From Notospermus geniculatus (Eukaryota > Nemertea > Pilidiophora > Heteronemertea > Lineidae), in the NCBI GenBank assembly GCA_002633025.1, contig NMRB01000582.1, positions 52,230 to 116,229 of the forward strand: a stretch of DNA of 64,000 nt, read 5' to 3'. Below are positions 1 through 8,830 of the stretch, one piece after another; positions within the stretch are counted from its first letter, which is position 1; every line of letters begins with the position of its first letter. The notes beneath the pieces were generated by a model. It was given only the letters and a program-made list of their open reading frames with translations. It ran no database searches and was not told where the DNA came from. A program made the translations under genes and the position numbers.

Positions 1-318
1 ATACCTAAATCAACCAACCACATGCCAGGAATTAGGTATCATACCTAAATCGATTTAAGTATCATACCTAAATCGGCCAATAACAGGCCAGGAATTAAGT
101 ACCATACCTAAATCGACCAATAACAGGCCAGGAATTAGGTACCATACCTAAATCGATCGATTTAGGTATGGTACTTAAATCGATTTAGGTATGGTACCTA
201 AATCGATTTAGGTATGATACCTAATTCCTGGCCTGCTATTGGTCGATTTAGGTATGGTACTTAAATCGCTTTAGGTATGATACCTAATTCCTGGCATGTG
301 GTTGGTTGATTTAGGTAT
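1..318. mobile_element. Foldback (long inverted-repeat) element in intron 2 of lectin gene B
   Basis: The first 42 bases reappear as their reverse complement at 277-318, and 141-172 is a perfect 32-bp palindrome at the centre. The arms are built from short units of the type atacctaaatcga and ccaggaattaggta, repeated in both orientations. A further degenerate unit runs to about 350. There is no coding capacity. The left end may be cut by the window edge, so no target-site duplication can be assigned. It lies downstream of exon 2 of lectin gene B, so it is intronic if that gene continues to the left. Confidence 0.75.
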
Positions 319-422
319 AGTACCTAATTCTATTTAGGTATGATACCTAAATGGAGACTTTTGTCCACTCCGGCCTACGATACCCGTCCCTATGCTCGCC
401 AGCTACTGTGCCCCACGCTTAC

Positions 423-635
423 CGTAATTCTCGGCTCTTGCCACGATCTGTACTCTTTCTATGTGGTAGTCCGCCAACAAATCCACGTACCACCAGGGCT
501 GGTAAGAAGATGGAGCCACGGAACAGGAGTAATATTTCGCTCTATACGGGCTCCTGTTGCCATCGACAGCTTTCCAGGCTTCCCCTTTGTCGTAGGTTTT
601 ACTCTGATAAGCCGGTTTGTTCTTGGCAATGTTGT
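423..635 (-). CDS. Lectin gene B exon 2: N-terminal half of the F-type lectin domain
   Basis: A 213-nt exon between a TTTTAG acceptor and a G|GTAAGC donor, phase 1 at both ends. The product reads DNIAKNKPAYQS, then AWKAVDGNRSP, SYQPWWYVDLL and VQIVARAENYG. These are the strand blocks of the eel-fucolectin fold. The Trp-Trp pair and the Asp-Gly-Asn-Arg block are conserved. At the position of the canonical fucose-contacting His (26 residues before the Arg of VARAEN) there is Val. Confidence 0.85.
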
Positions 636-1293
636 CTAAAATGAGACGTTTGACTTCAGGCCTACCACATGACCTGTTCATCTCTTAAAGTATACTCAGC
701 CTTTCAGGTCTGGGTTTATCAAAAACTACACTAAGTAGGCCTACTACCTTCTTGGCATAACAAGTTCTTTTCCGCGGGTCAGCCGGAATGTCTGCCTACG
801 GATGGGTTCACAGTTATTGGTTTCCCATGTGTCCCGCGTGGCGTGTAACGTACACTGTTAGAAATAACAGGGGATTTTACAGAAAATTCCTGCACAGAGT
901 CTCAGGGACTGTGTAATTACAGACTTAAATAAATGTTACCAGAGACTTGACTGAAGGCTGACCAAATTATATGTTCATACTGCTCTCAGAAAGCATGGGA
1001 CGTGTTCACAGTCACATGTATTTAGTTTCCCATGACCAGATGTGCCCCGCGTGACGTGTAACGTATGCCCTTCAAAAAAACCATCCGTAAGGCTGAAAAT
1101 ACACAAAACAGAGCTACACGCTACACGGACACGCCGGTTTCAAAGGCTTCATGGCACCGTGTCCGTGTGCGGTGTAACTCTATTTATTCGCAGCCTTATT
1201 GCTTTAAATCAACTTACCTTTCAGCTGGCCGAAGACCTGACGACCAACGACGAAAAGGAGACACAAAATGTAAAATGGACGTTTAGTTTTCAT
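423..1293 (-). CDS. F-type lectin gene B, 5' part (two exons; runs off the left edge)
   Basis: Minus-strand gene: exon 1 at 1293-1218 and exon 2 at 635-423, with a 582-bp phase-1 intron. The joined product starts with a hydrophobic signal peptide, then the first half of an F-type lectin (fucolectin/FTP) domain, including the AVDGNRSP and QPWWYVDLL blocks. The family binds fucose-containing glycans and is usually secreted in innate recognition. Exon lengths (76 and 213 nt), intron phases and the residues at the junction match gene A at 4561-8508, so this is its tandem paralogue on the same strand. The second half of the domain must lie left of base 1. The intron contains a truncated TA-type MITE and a small palindromic MITE. 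No frameshift or stop is seen. Whether the gene is complete cannot be judged here. Confidence 0.8.
853..996. mobile_element. Truncated TA-type MITE (same family as 49143-49472)
   Basis: Starts CACTGTTAGAAATAACAG next to a TA and matches the reverse complement of the complete copy at 49143-49472 for about 140 bp, then stops. It is flanked by an imperfect direct repeat of host sequence: about 809-852 and 1006-1065 both end with a cgtgtaacgta-type word. It lies in intron 1 of lectin gene B. Confidence 0.65.
1088..1198. mobile_element. Small palindromic MITE, family A
   Basis: Ends TAAGGCTG and CAGCCTTA. The arms contain ctacacggacacgccgg and its near complement. Related copies occur at 26897-27017, 30444-30556, 30564-30674 and 31196-31320, and a rearranged cluster at 29664-29914. 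Lies in intron 1 of lectin gene B. Confidence 0.6.
1218..1293 (-). CDS. Lectin gene B exon 1: signal peptide
   Basis: Coding is 25 codons plus one base. The start ATG is the complement of 1291-1293 and the exon ends at a consensus donor (G|GTAAGT). The product begins MKTKRPF, has a hydrophobic core with ILCLLFVV, and ends VFGQLK, a normal secretory signal with likely cleavage near the FG-Q bond. The trailing G joins AC of exon 2 to give Asp. This start was chosen because it gives the same 76-nt length and the same G-Q-L ending as exon 1 of gene A. Confidence 0.78.
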
Positions 1294-1906
1294 CACTGTT
1301 AGAGCAGATTCCGAAATCAGAGGGTCGGCCGGATAGGTGTGTCTGACTGTCCTGTCGCGTCTCAGGAGTTGATTACATGTAGCTAGATGCACACGTTTTG
1401 TTTAAATTCCTCTTTTGATATCGCTATATTGCGCGTGGAGACACATCGTCGATCTGCACGCCATTAGGCACCGGAACATATTAGACAAAATCGTTAATTA
1501 TTTAAAAAATAAAACGATTGTAAATGGAACACGGCAATAACTAATAAACTATTCATGTCATTGACCAACGTTGTCTAATACAGCGGACTGACAAGTTTCA
1601 CAACTACATGTATTGGTCAGGATTGCTTTAAAGATAATGTATCACGCTTCGTTGTTTACATTCAATCAATGTTTGTAAACATGGATGTCAACATTATGTT
1701 ATTTTGGACTTTTGGGACCCATGCCAACCCACCAAATTGCACCATTATGGTATCAAACGAATTTCTAGAGGGGCACGTCACCAAATTACTCAAACCAAAT
1801 TACTGCAACAAATTACTCAAAAGACAAAGAAGACTACAGAAACAAACGCAATGTAAATAAAAAATGATTTTCGTGGCCCGCGAAAATACTCTTGACACAT
1901 TATCTT
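1294..1906. other. Region upstream of lectin gene B; no gene seen
   Basis: Contains the putative 5' flank of gene B. I could not pick a TATA box or initiator with confidence. A stretch near 1650-1710 resembles 52105-52165, suggesting an old dispersed repeat. Confidence 0.4.
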
Positions 1907-2250
1907 TAATAATAATAATAATAAAATGAATTTATATAGCGCCACTTTCAAATAAATTGTCAGCGGCGCTTCACAGTAATTGGCAAACATAGTGACAATA
2001 AAACACGACATAAACATGAAAGTTTACATAATCAGCAAAATGGGCTTTAAAAAGATGGGTTTTAAGATTACATGTATTTTTAAACGTTTGATAATTATCA
2101 ACGGCTCTGAGTGGTGTTGGAAGGGCGTTCCAGAGCGGTGGAGCAGCAATACTGAAAGCCCTATCCCCAGCTGACCCTATCCTCATCTTTAATTGATCTA
2201 ATTTCGTCAGTAAAAAGTGATAGGGTGAAATAGACAGTACATACGACCCA
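1907..2250 (-). pseudogene. 3' end of a CR1/L2-like non-LTR retrotransposon
   Basis: On the minus strand, about 2186-2030 translates to RIGSAGDRAFSIAAPPLWN, then ALPTPLR and FKNTCNLKTHLF. This matches the closing part of CR1/L2/RTE-type reverse transcriptases (G-D-R-A-F, P-x-L-W-N-x-L-P, K-T-H-L-F). It is followed by the structured 3' end (gaagcgcc and ggcgctatataaa) and a (TTA)n tail at about 1907-1925. Only the last part of the protein remains, as expected of a 5'-truncated insertion. It lies between the two lectin genes. Confidence 0.7.
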
Positions 2251-2259
2251 CATAGTAGC

Positions 2260-3401
2260 TTAAAGCTGAACTGCATGCATAAAACCAGGGCCTCGCACGT
2301 TTTTAAAAAACGCCCGCGCCACAGCGCGGGCAGTGCCTGAAATAACTTGGGACATCCGCCATGTTTTAGTGGGACTCCAAACATGATAGAGTACCCAAGC
2401 ATGTAGGTGGCAGCACCTTATTTGCATCCTGACCACCAGCGAGTGATCAACGCTGCCTGTGTGCCTACACATCAGAAAGCGAAATGCTGAAAAAGTATTC
2501 GAATGAAAAAAGGAAGAGCACGGATCCGGATTCGAACCTCCAAGTATTGGCTTGGAAGACCGGCGCGTTTTCCACTAGACCAGCGGTCCGCTGCGTTTAT
2601 TCGAGCCCTTTTTCTCGGCGAAGTTATTGCGTATTGGGGTATAGTCGTTCCCAGGTTTCGCTAAGGTGTAAATGCCTATGTATACCTATGGTCAATTCAT
2701 CGTCGAGTATTGGTCATATGACCGAGGTTACACAGAAAACCGCAATAGGGCCATGACACGTCAACATTCGGTGCGAGGAATACCTGTGAACAAAATTTCC
2801 GCTTTTGGCTACTTTTGACTATCAGGATTGTGTATCAGGTGAGCATTCATTCCTAGTACTGTTTTACGTCTTTTTTTATTCGGCTTCGGTTCTCATGACA
2901 TATTTGCTAGGCCTAAATTGGCGTGTTTTTGTTTGTCCCTTAGCTCAGTGTGTGCATGTTCCGGAGGCCTAGTATGGATAGGCGGGGCCCGATAGGTGAA
3001 ACATCTGCCAAGTGAATGCTGTAGGCCAATTTTTGAGTGTATGATAGTCTGTCAGGCCTAGAAGTACAACCAGCTTCTCAGATATTTGTTTATTACAGCT
3101 GTTCCACCATTTCATGAGATGGGCGTGTACTGCCTGTATAGCCTGTACATACCGATGGCCTACATGGCCTTCTGGTATGTAGGCCTACATGCACATGTAC
3201 ATACAGCGTGACTTCCACTTGTTGATGGTCAAGACGCAAATAAGGTGCTGCCACCTACATGCTTGGGTACTCTATCATGTTTGGAGTCCCACTAAAACAT
3301 GGCGGATGTCCCAGGTTATTTCAGTTACTGCCCGCGCTGTGGCGCGGGCGTTTTTTTAAAACATGAGAGGCCCTGGTTTTATGCATGCAGTTCAGCTTTA
3401 A
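2260..3401. mobile_element. 1.1-kb TTAA-flanked inverted-repeat element
   Basis: The left end 2260-2436 and right end 3235-3401 are long inverted copies (about 170 bp). Each has TTAA outermost, then AGCTGAACTGCATGCATAAA. The arms carry an inner GC-rich hairpin (cccgcgccacagcgcggg type). A TTAA duplication is the hallmark of piggyBac-like and some other elements. No transposase is left. A solo fragment of the same end is at about 28530. Confidence 0.7.
2520..2595 (-). pseudogene. tRNA-Gly-like sequence (decayed tRNA or SINE head)
   Basis: On the minus strand it has an A-box-like TGGTCTAGTGG and a perfect B box GGTTCGAATCC, with a TCC anticodon in a CTTCCAA loop. The acceptor, anticodon and T stems pair only in part, so it is unlikely to be a working tRNA. 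It lies inside the 2260-3401 element. Confidence 0.45.
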
Positions 3402-3413
3402 CGGAGCCCGGTA

Positions 3414-3625
3414 TTGCTACTTTTTCTCGACAGCCGGCGCCACCGCGCCACTCTCCAACCCAGGGACTAACTACGTTGTCGGCGAATTGACCCGATTTTC
3501 TCTGTACATTTTGTAATGTATTTTTGTAGTTCGTCTTTCTGCCGCTAGATGGCTCCCTCTACGTCACAGTCAAACTAACGCATTTGAGGTCCAATACCGT
3601 GCTCTTTTAACCGGTTATCATTTTG
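3414..3625. repeat. Inverted copies of repeats also seen near 55.1-55.6 kb and 61.2 kb
   Basis: About 3414-3466 (cgacagccggcgccaccg) recurs near 55115-55194 and 61150-61213. About 3465-3625 is the inverted counterpart of 55515-55665. These are dispersed non-coding repeats. Ends are not sharply defined. Confidence 0.5.
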
Positions 3626-3747
3626 ACCTGCTCTTTTCTCTTCCCCAGGGGAATGTGACTACCGTCTGGTCCACCCTACTAAAAAAAATAACTTCGCGAC
3701 CTTCAAAATTTACCACTTCGATAATTTCTGTACTTCTTTGGTGAATA

Positions 3748-3902
3748 GGAGCTGTCAATCAGTTGACCAATAGGTGTCACTATGGTCCAATTCAATGCAG
3801 CGGACCCATCTATGCCTGACTGACATGACTGAGCACCAATCACGAAAATTTTCTTATTTGTCAGCTAGAACTTTGCTGACACTTTTGGCAATAAGCGTGG
3901 AC
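3748..3902. mobile_element. MITE family E, copy 1
   Basis: Starts GGAGCTGTCAATCAGTTGAC after TA and shares its body (gaccaataggtgtcac, tagaactttgctg, tttggcaataag) with copies at 14891-15052, 15827-15985, 24262-24375 and 47161-47322. Copy 2 shows imperfect terminal inverted repeats (GGAGCTGTCAGT and its near complement) with TA on both sides. Confidence 0.6.
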
Positions 3903-4129
3903 ATGCCGGTTAACGGTTGCGAACCATTTGTTAACATGCCATAGATGTGGCTCCTTGTATCTATAAAACTACCAGTGAAAAAAAAGCAGTCCATCAGATT
4001 CACTTGCCCGCAAAATCAAAAATCAATTAAAAATGTCTCTAATATCGCAGTGTCAGACCGTGCATAAATAAATAGTGGATCATATATTTGTGTTTTATTG
4101 TATTTTTATTTTTCTTTCAGGACCGAAGC

Positions 4130-4535
4130 CATAGCATTTTGGCCCTGGTAAAGTATGGAAGAGGCCATCTCTCAAGCTACTCAAGTTCCTCACTTGGTTG
4201 CAATCTTTTTTTACTTGCAAAGGCACAAGGTACAAGGCACCACCGCGTACTGTCCCACCATGCGACGGACATGAAGAGCGCGGGATGATATCCCGTACGG
4301 CCTGGGCTGGATTCGAACCAGGTGTAACGTTTTTCAGTGTGGCTGTTTGGTGATTCCCATTGTTCGCAACACACTGGGAAACGGACTCACTGTTTCTCTG
4401 TGTGTTGCCCATTGTCAAGTCGCCGCTTATTCCGTCAATCTATTGTAATGCCACACTGGCACACGGGCCTCACTGAAAAACGTTACATCGGGACCTGCCC
4501 CTTGCTTACCAGACGTGATAACCATGCACTGGCCA
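4130..4535 (-). mobile_element. tRNA-derived SINE, copy 1, split by a MITE
   Basis: Reading the minus strand: a 5' piece (about 4535-4490) with ttatcacgtc and gcaggtccc, then a MITE, then the B box GGTTCGAATCC at 4319-4309 and the SINE body down to about 4130. The body has cgtcgcatg, gggacagta, ggtgccttgtacctt and aagtgaggaact. The same SINE occurs near 13413, 38445, 43872 and 55660. It abuts the stop codon of lectin gene A and probably lies in its 3' untranslated region. Confidence 0.72.
4322..4488. mobile_element. MITE family P, copy 1 (nested in the SINE)
   Basis: Terminal inverted repeats GTGTAACGTTTTTCAGTG and its complement CACTGAAAAACGTTACA(T). It is inserted between the B box and the 5' part of the SINE, disrupting the internal promoter. 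Other copies: about 21811-22143, 36641-37212 and 45093-46207. Confidence 0.72.
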
Positions 4536-4560
4536 ATCAGAGCTCTTCAGGGGTCATAGT

Positions 4561-4832
4561 CTAAATCTGTCGAGTATAGATGGTACTTCCAGACTCCGAT
4601 GTTGTTACGATGCCTTTGCTCGTTACGAAATTCAAACTTGACAATGAACAGGCTTTGGTATTTACTGAGAATGAGACGGAATAGCATTGCTCGTTCAAAT
4701 CACACTTGGACAGGCATTCGATGACACTAACAGCCTCGACCAGAGCCAGTCTCTTATCCGAAGGAATGGCTTCGTTTGCACTGTGCAGTAGGTACCAGCG
4801 TTGACGTTCTGCAGCCTTTGGTACGAATTGAA
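4561..4832 (-). CDS. Lectin gene A exon 4: PAN/apple-like module and stop
   Basis: Acceptor GATTTTTCAG, then VQFVPKAAERQRWYL, a loop, and the cysteines of ECLSKCDLNEQC and KACSLSS. The spacing of the Cys-x3-Cys pair, a third Cys after five residues and a fourth near the end of the next strand resembles PAN/apple domains. The frame ends IYTRQI with TAG at 4563-4561. The coding part is 272 nt. The assignment to PAN is by cysteine pattern only and is less certain than the lectin domain. Confidence 0.7.
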
Positions 4833-7800
4833 CTGAAAAATCAGAGCGAAACGTTTTCATGTCAAAGAACGACTGATTTTTTTCATCTTATGCCTGGCTT
4901 TCACTGACGCTACGAATGTCCCGAATCTGAAAAATGTCGGGTTCGCAGATAATTCTCAAACGATTCTTGCAGTTCCTAAGTGATTCTTAGTTGATTCCTG
5001 AACATTCGTACTGTTCGCGTGAGTTCCTGTTTGTCAAAAACTTTCGTGGGAGCGTTCACGAATTCCACGACACAAATTCAACTACGAAATACAAATTCAA
5101 AGAATCATGTAAGAATTGTACGAATAAGGTACGGCTCACTTACGAATATTCGTGGCCGATTCGTGATAGATCCGTACTTGATTCATAAATACATTCGGGA
5201 CATTCGTGCCTGTTTCGGGATGTTTTCGGCGTGGGTCCACAAATTTGATGGAGACACGAATGGCCAACAATAGCCCAGAATGCAAAAGAATCGACTACGA
5301 AGCTGTTACGGACGATAAGAAAGGGTTACGAAGTGTTTACGATCTATACGAATTTGAAATTCCTATAGATCGTGGTCGATTCGTGACCGTCGCACGAAAG
5401 TTTTTGACAAACAAAAACTTTCGTGGCGACTCGACGAACTCACACGAACTATAGGAATGTTTTAGGAATCAACCAAGAATCATTTAAGAACTGCAAGAAA
5501 CGTTTGAGAATTACATGTATCTACGTAGCGGACAACTTTCTGATTCGGGACATTCGTAGCGTCAGTGAAAGTGGGGCATCATGGACCCACGCCGAAAACA
5601 GGCAGGAATGTCTCGAATGTATTTACGAATCAAGTACGACTATTCGTAAGTGAGTCGGTACCTTATTCGTACAATTCTTACACGATTCTTTGAATCCGTA
5701 CTTGTTTCTTAACCCATTCTTGACATTCGGCATATTTTTCAAGCCGATTAACCACGAATTGGAAAATTTCAGATTCGGGGCGATTCGGGACATTCGTAGC
5801 GTCAGTGAAAGCCAGGCATTACACAAGCAATGGGATTTGCTGTGGGTCTCTTGGCACCAGCAATGGAATCACATCTCAATGCAAATTACAGAAAAAAATA
5901 CGATTTCTTCATTGCGGGATCACCAAACCTTTTGAGCCTTGAACCTCAACCTCGCAGAGCTCCAAATAAACTGAAGTGCCGCTGCCCACCATCTGTACGC
6001 CGACGTAGCGCCCGATCTTTTTTGCACAAGGCAAGGTAAATACTTGTCCGTCGCTTGTGACACCCCCGTGATGGTAGCAAAGGTGACCTTCGACGAATCC
6101 TGCTGGTGGTTTCGAATTTGTTACAGTCAGGTTCCAGTTCGTAAAACGGCTGCCTATAGTAGTAGGAAGTTGAATAACAGTCAGTGGTTGACATGGTTGA
6201 AGTTGAAGCAAGGATCCTCGATCGGCCGGTCGCCAGCCGAACAAGCATTCACGGTCACATCGGTCGATCGGGTACGGCGGTGTAAAGCCCGCCGCACACG
6301 AGAGAAATTAGCTGAGCAAAATGTCATTCGAGGCATTTGACTCAGTCAAAAACCTCTCGTGTGCGGCGAATTTCTTGCGAGTTTTTTGCCTCAGCGGCCA
6401 CTGAGCAAAATATTCAACGTGTTTGATATTTTTTGGCTAGCGAGGAAAAAACCTCACCGTGTGCGGCGGGACTGAGTCATTTGACTCGCGTCATTTTGCT
6501 ACAGAGCATGCGTAGAAATCACATGACGGCATTTCATGGCACGTCGCCGTGACGTGACGGTACGTCACCGTGGAAGTATACCGTCCAAAATCCTCCGCCG
6601 CACACGAGAGGTTTTTGACTGAGTCAAATGCCTCGAATGACATTTTGCTCAGCTAATTTCTCTCGTGTGCGGCGGGCTTAAGCAATGACGAAGTTCAAGA
6701 TGGCCGACACGCACGTCACGATGCATTGCTACGCTGCATGCACTAGCGCTGCTGGCGATGCTGACACACCAGAATTTCGAACTGATTTTTGCCGCCTGTC
6801 TCGTATCAACTGAGGCTATCTACTGAACGACGATAATTGAGCATGCGCAAAATGTACAATTTTCGATCATTCTGTGACAGAAAAATATCCGCAGCTAGAT
6901 CGGGCGTTTGCCCTTCAAACGACATGCGCCAAAATTGAAGTAGGCTTACTTGCCAGCCGATTAAGCTGCGTGGGCCTATTGGCGACCGAAGTGTAGGTGT
7001 AGATCCCGATATCAGCAGACATGGCAGAAACTTACCTAAATTTTCGCCCCTTGCAACAATCTGTACAGTCTCGATCTGGTACTCCTCCAGCAGGTCCACG
7101 TACCACCAAGGCTGGTAGGCAGCCTCATTCACAGCGCAAGAGTTGTCTCTCAACCTAATTGGACTCCGATTGCCGTCCACTGCTTTTGAAGCTATTGAGC
7201 CACGGTAAGTTGAAATTTGAAACGCCGGTTTGTTTAAGGCAATATTATCTGAAATTGCACGGGATATTCTTTTGCTTACAGCGTGCACGTTGTATTGTAA
7301 GCCGGCGCCGGTCACCCATCCACGTCGTGATCGCGCACTCCGTTGCTTAACTTCTAACTCTGCGGCCAATACGCCAACCACTAGGCCATAAACGAAATCC
7401 TCCATGGCCGGCGGATTAAGCCGTACATACTGTATCTGCAAGGGGTTTAACGCACCATCTCCCCCTTCGGAGAGAGATGACTCGTCCTCGAGTCTCTTAG
7501 CGCCACCCTCCGTCTCAATTCCTAACTACATGTACACTTTCAAGGTTCGACTTACACTCGTCCCCAGTGTTCAGTTGGCCATAGGTATAGACCCACTAAA
7601 CACTGGCACGATTGGCGCCAAAAGTGAAGGATCATTCATAGACGGCGCTGTTTGACGAGGGATCCAATCGTAAGCCATCGTCAAAGGTTTAACCGACGCC
7701 GCCGTAACACACTTTCTGATTGGATAAGACATCTGTACAAAAGGTAATACTACTCGCGGCCGATCCCCAGCAGGGATTCCTCGAATAGGACAACTAACGC

Positions 7801-8508
7801 CGTCTGGTGGTGATACTTTGAGGATCGCATCACCAGAAGCCATTTCAGAGCGTGGGCAACGTGGGTAGTGGGAGGAGTTTAGGTTCCACTGGGAATTAGA
7901 AGGTCTGCCAGATGTAGGCCTACTGCACGCGCGCCGGCGGTTAAGTCTTGCAATACTGTAGTTGCAAGGGGTTCAATGCACACGTTGTTTTCTTGGGGCC
8001 GTCTCAAAATTGTTTTGATGCCAAAAAAGACGAAGTGACTTCGTCTGGGGAGGTTCTCGATTTGGGGAAGCCCACTTCATCTTTTTTGAAAAAATTGGCA
8101 TCACTCTTCTTTACAGGAGAATGATTTTTTTATATTGCAGTCTTGAGAAAGGAACAAGGTTCTGGCTACACGGGCCTACTATGGACTGTATGAGTCAGAG
8201 CTATAAACGTCCCACTTGGGATGAAGCCAATGTCAAGTGCCCACTTCATCTTTTCAGGGGGAGGGGGTCAGGGAAAAATTGAAGTCACTTCGTCTTTTTG
8301 GCATCAATGTAATTTTGAGACGGCCCCTTACTGGCAAGATGGGTGCTAGCGAAACTTATCTACGCATCCGCCATTCACCTTCAACAAACCAAACGTGACC
8401 CTCAAGCCCTTGGACGAGAATTATGGACTCACCTTGCAGCTGGCCGCATACATGCTGACAAAGGAGTAGCAATGGTAAGACAATGAAGATATGACCTCTT
8501 AGTTCCAT
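4561..8508 (-). CDS. F-type lectin with C-terminal PAN/apple-like domain, gene A (4 exons, 261 aa)
   Basis: Spliced coding sequence on the minus strand: 8508-8433, 7248-7036, 6153-5929 and 4832-4561 (786 nt including TAG). All three introns are phase 1. Predicted protein: signal peptide (residues 1 to about 22), F-type lectin/FTP domain (about 26-168), then a four-cysteine PAN/apple-like module (about 185-261). F-type lectins are usually secreted fucose binders of innate recognition or fertilisation; PAN modules mediate protein or carbohydrate contacts. The two Arg of the sugar motif R-x-(D/E)-x4-R are present (RGENLGSR across the exon 2/3 junction). The preceding His is replaced by Val, so fucose binding may be altered. 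The exon 3 donor (AAAAG|GTTTGG) is the weakest choice. It was taken because it keeps phase 1 and joins the PAN exon in frame. Each intron holds one MITE. Gene B lies downstream on the same strand. Confidence 0.82.
4891..5818. mobile_element. 928-bp MITE in intron 3, TTA duplication (PIF/Harbinger-like)
   Basis: Ends TGCCTGGCTTTCACTGACGC and its complement GCGTCAGTGAAAGCCAGGCA, flanked on both sides by TTA (4888-4890 and 5819-5821). Further inverted pairs lie inside (for example around 5205-5240 against 5575-5620). A 3-bp TTA/TAA duplication is typical of PIF/Harbinger-type transposition. No coding region. Confidence 0.78.
5929..6153 (-). CDS. Lectin gene A exon 3: C-terminal half of the F-type lectin domain
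   Basis: Acceptor TACTACTATAG; 225 nt, phase 1 at both ends. The product reads GSRFTNWNLTVTNSK, then HLCYHHGG, FTLPCAKKIGRYVGVQM and LELCEVEVQG. The C-x-x-x-x-G-R-Y-V and L-x-L-C-E-V-x-V blocks are strong signatures of the FTP fold. The first Arg supplies the second basic residue of the sugar motif. Confidence 0.85.
6286..6678. mobile_element. 393-bp MITE in intron 2, TAA duplication (PIF/Harbinger-like)
   Basis: Terminal inverted repeats begin AGCCCGCCGCACACGAGAG and extend about 80 bp (6286-6365 against 6596-6678) with few mismatches. TAA flanks both ends (6283-6285 and 6679-6681). No coding capacity. Confidence 0.8.
7036..7248 (-). CDS. Lectin gene A exon 2: N-terminal half of the F-type lectin domain
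   Basis: Acceptor CAATTTCAG, donor G|GTAAGT; 213 nt, phase 1 at both ends. The product reads DNIALNKPAFQISTY, SKAVDGNRSP, SCAVNEAAYQPWWYVDLL, and ends VQIVARGENL. The exon is the same length as its counterpart at 423-635 and about 60% identical by eye. Confidence 0.88.
7995..8328. mobile_element. MITE in intron 1 of lectin gene A
   Basis: Terminal inverted repeats start GGGGCCGTCTCAAAATTG and end with the near complement TTTTGAGACGGCCCC. Inner parts (gccaaaaaagacgaagtgac) also pair with the other side. A diverged relative spans about 15549-16075. Confidence 0.75.
8433..8508 (-). CDS. Lectin gene A exon 1: signal peptide
   Basis: A 76-nt micro-exon. The start ATG is the complement of 8506-8508, and the donor is G|GTGAGT at 8432-8427. 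It encodes MELRGHIFIVLPLLLLC, then QHVCGQLQ and the first base of an Asp codon. The Leu-rich core and small-residue ending make a textbook secretory signal. It was accepted because donor, phase, length and the GQL ending all match exon 1 of gene B. Confidence 0.83.
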
Positions 8509-8830
8509 CGTCTCAAATCGAGAAGTTACGAACCGCGGTGAATACCTCCTGAAACCTCAATCCACCAAATATGCAAAAGGCATGTTGACTTCAAATGATT
8601 AACGGACCAAAAGGTCGCACCTTATCAGAAAAGTGAAGCTGTAATCTAATTTATTTTACCTTTAATAGCATTTAAATCACAGGTGAACCCTGGCTGAACC
8701 TCCCCTCATGAATTTTTGATAAAGACCAGTTATATTGGATCACGGCGTGGACAATTTACTCTGACAAGTCCATTACGTTATTAAAATGAAAGAGTTATAA
8801 ATCTACAAGAACATAATTTTGTCACCAGAG
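8509..8830 (-). promoter_or_regulatory. Putative 5' untranslated/promoter region of lectin gene A
   Basis: Non-coding, AT-rich DNA directly upstream of the start codon. No convincing TATA or initiator was identified. The paired palindromes at 8831-8880 lie at its far end. Confidence 0.35.

Noticed and set aside
4094-4110. Poly(A) signal of lectin gene A (AATAAA on the minus strand)
   Set aside because: Two matches exist, but they are more than 450 bp past the stop codon, beyond a SINE, in AT-rich DNA where such words are common.
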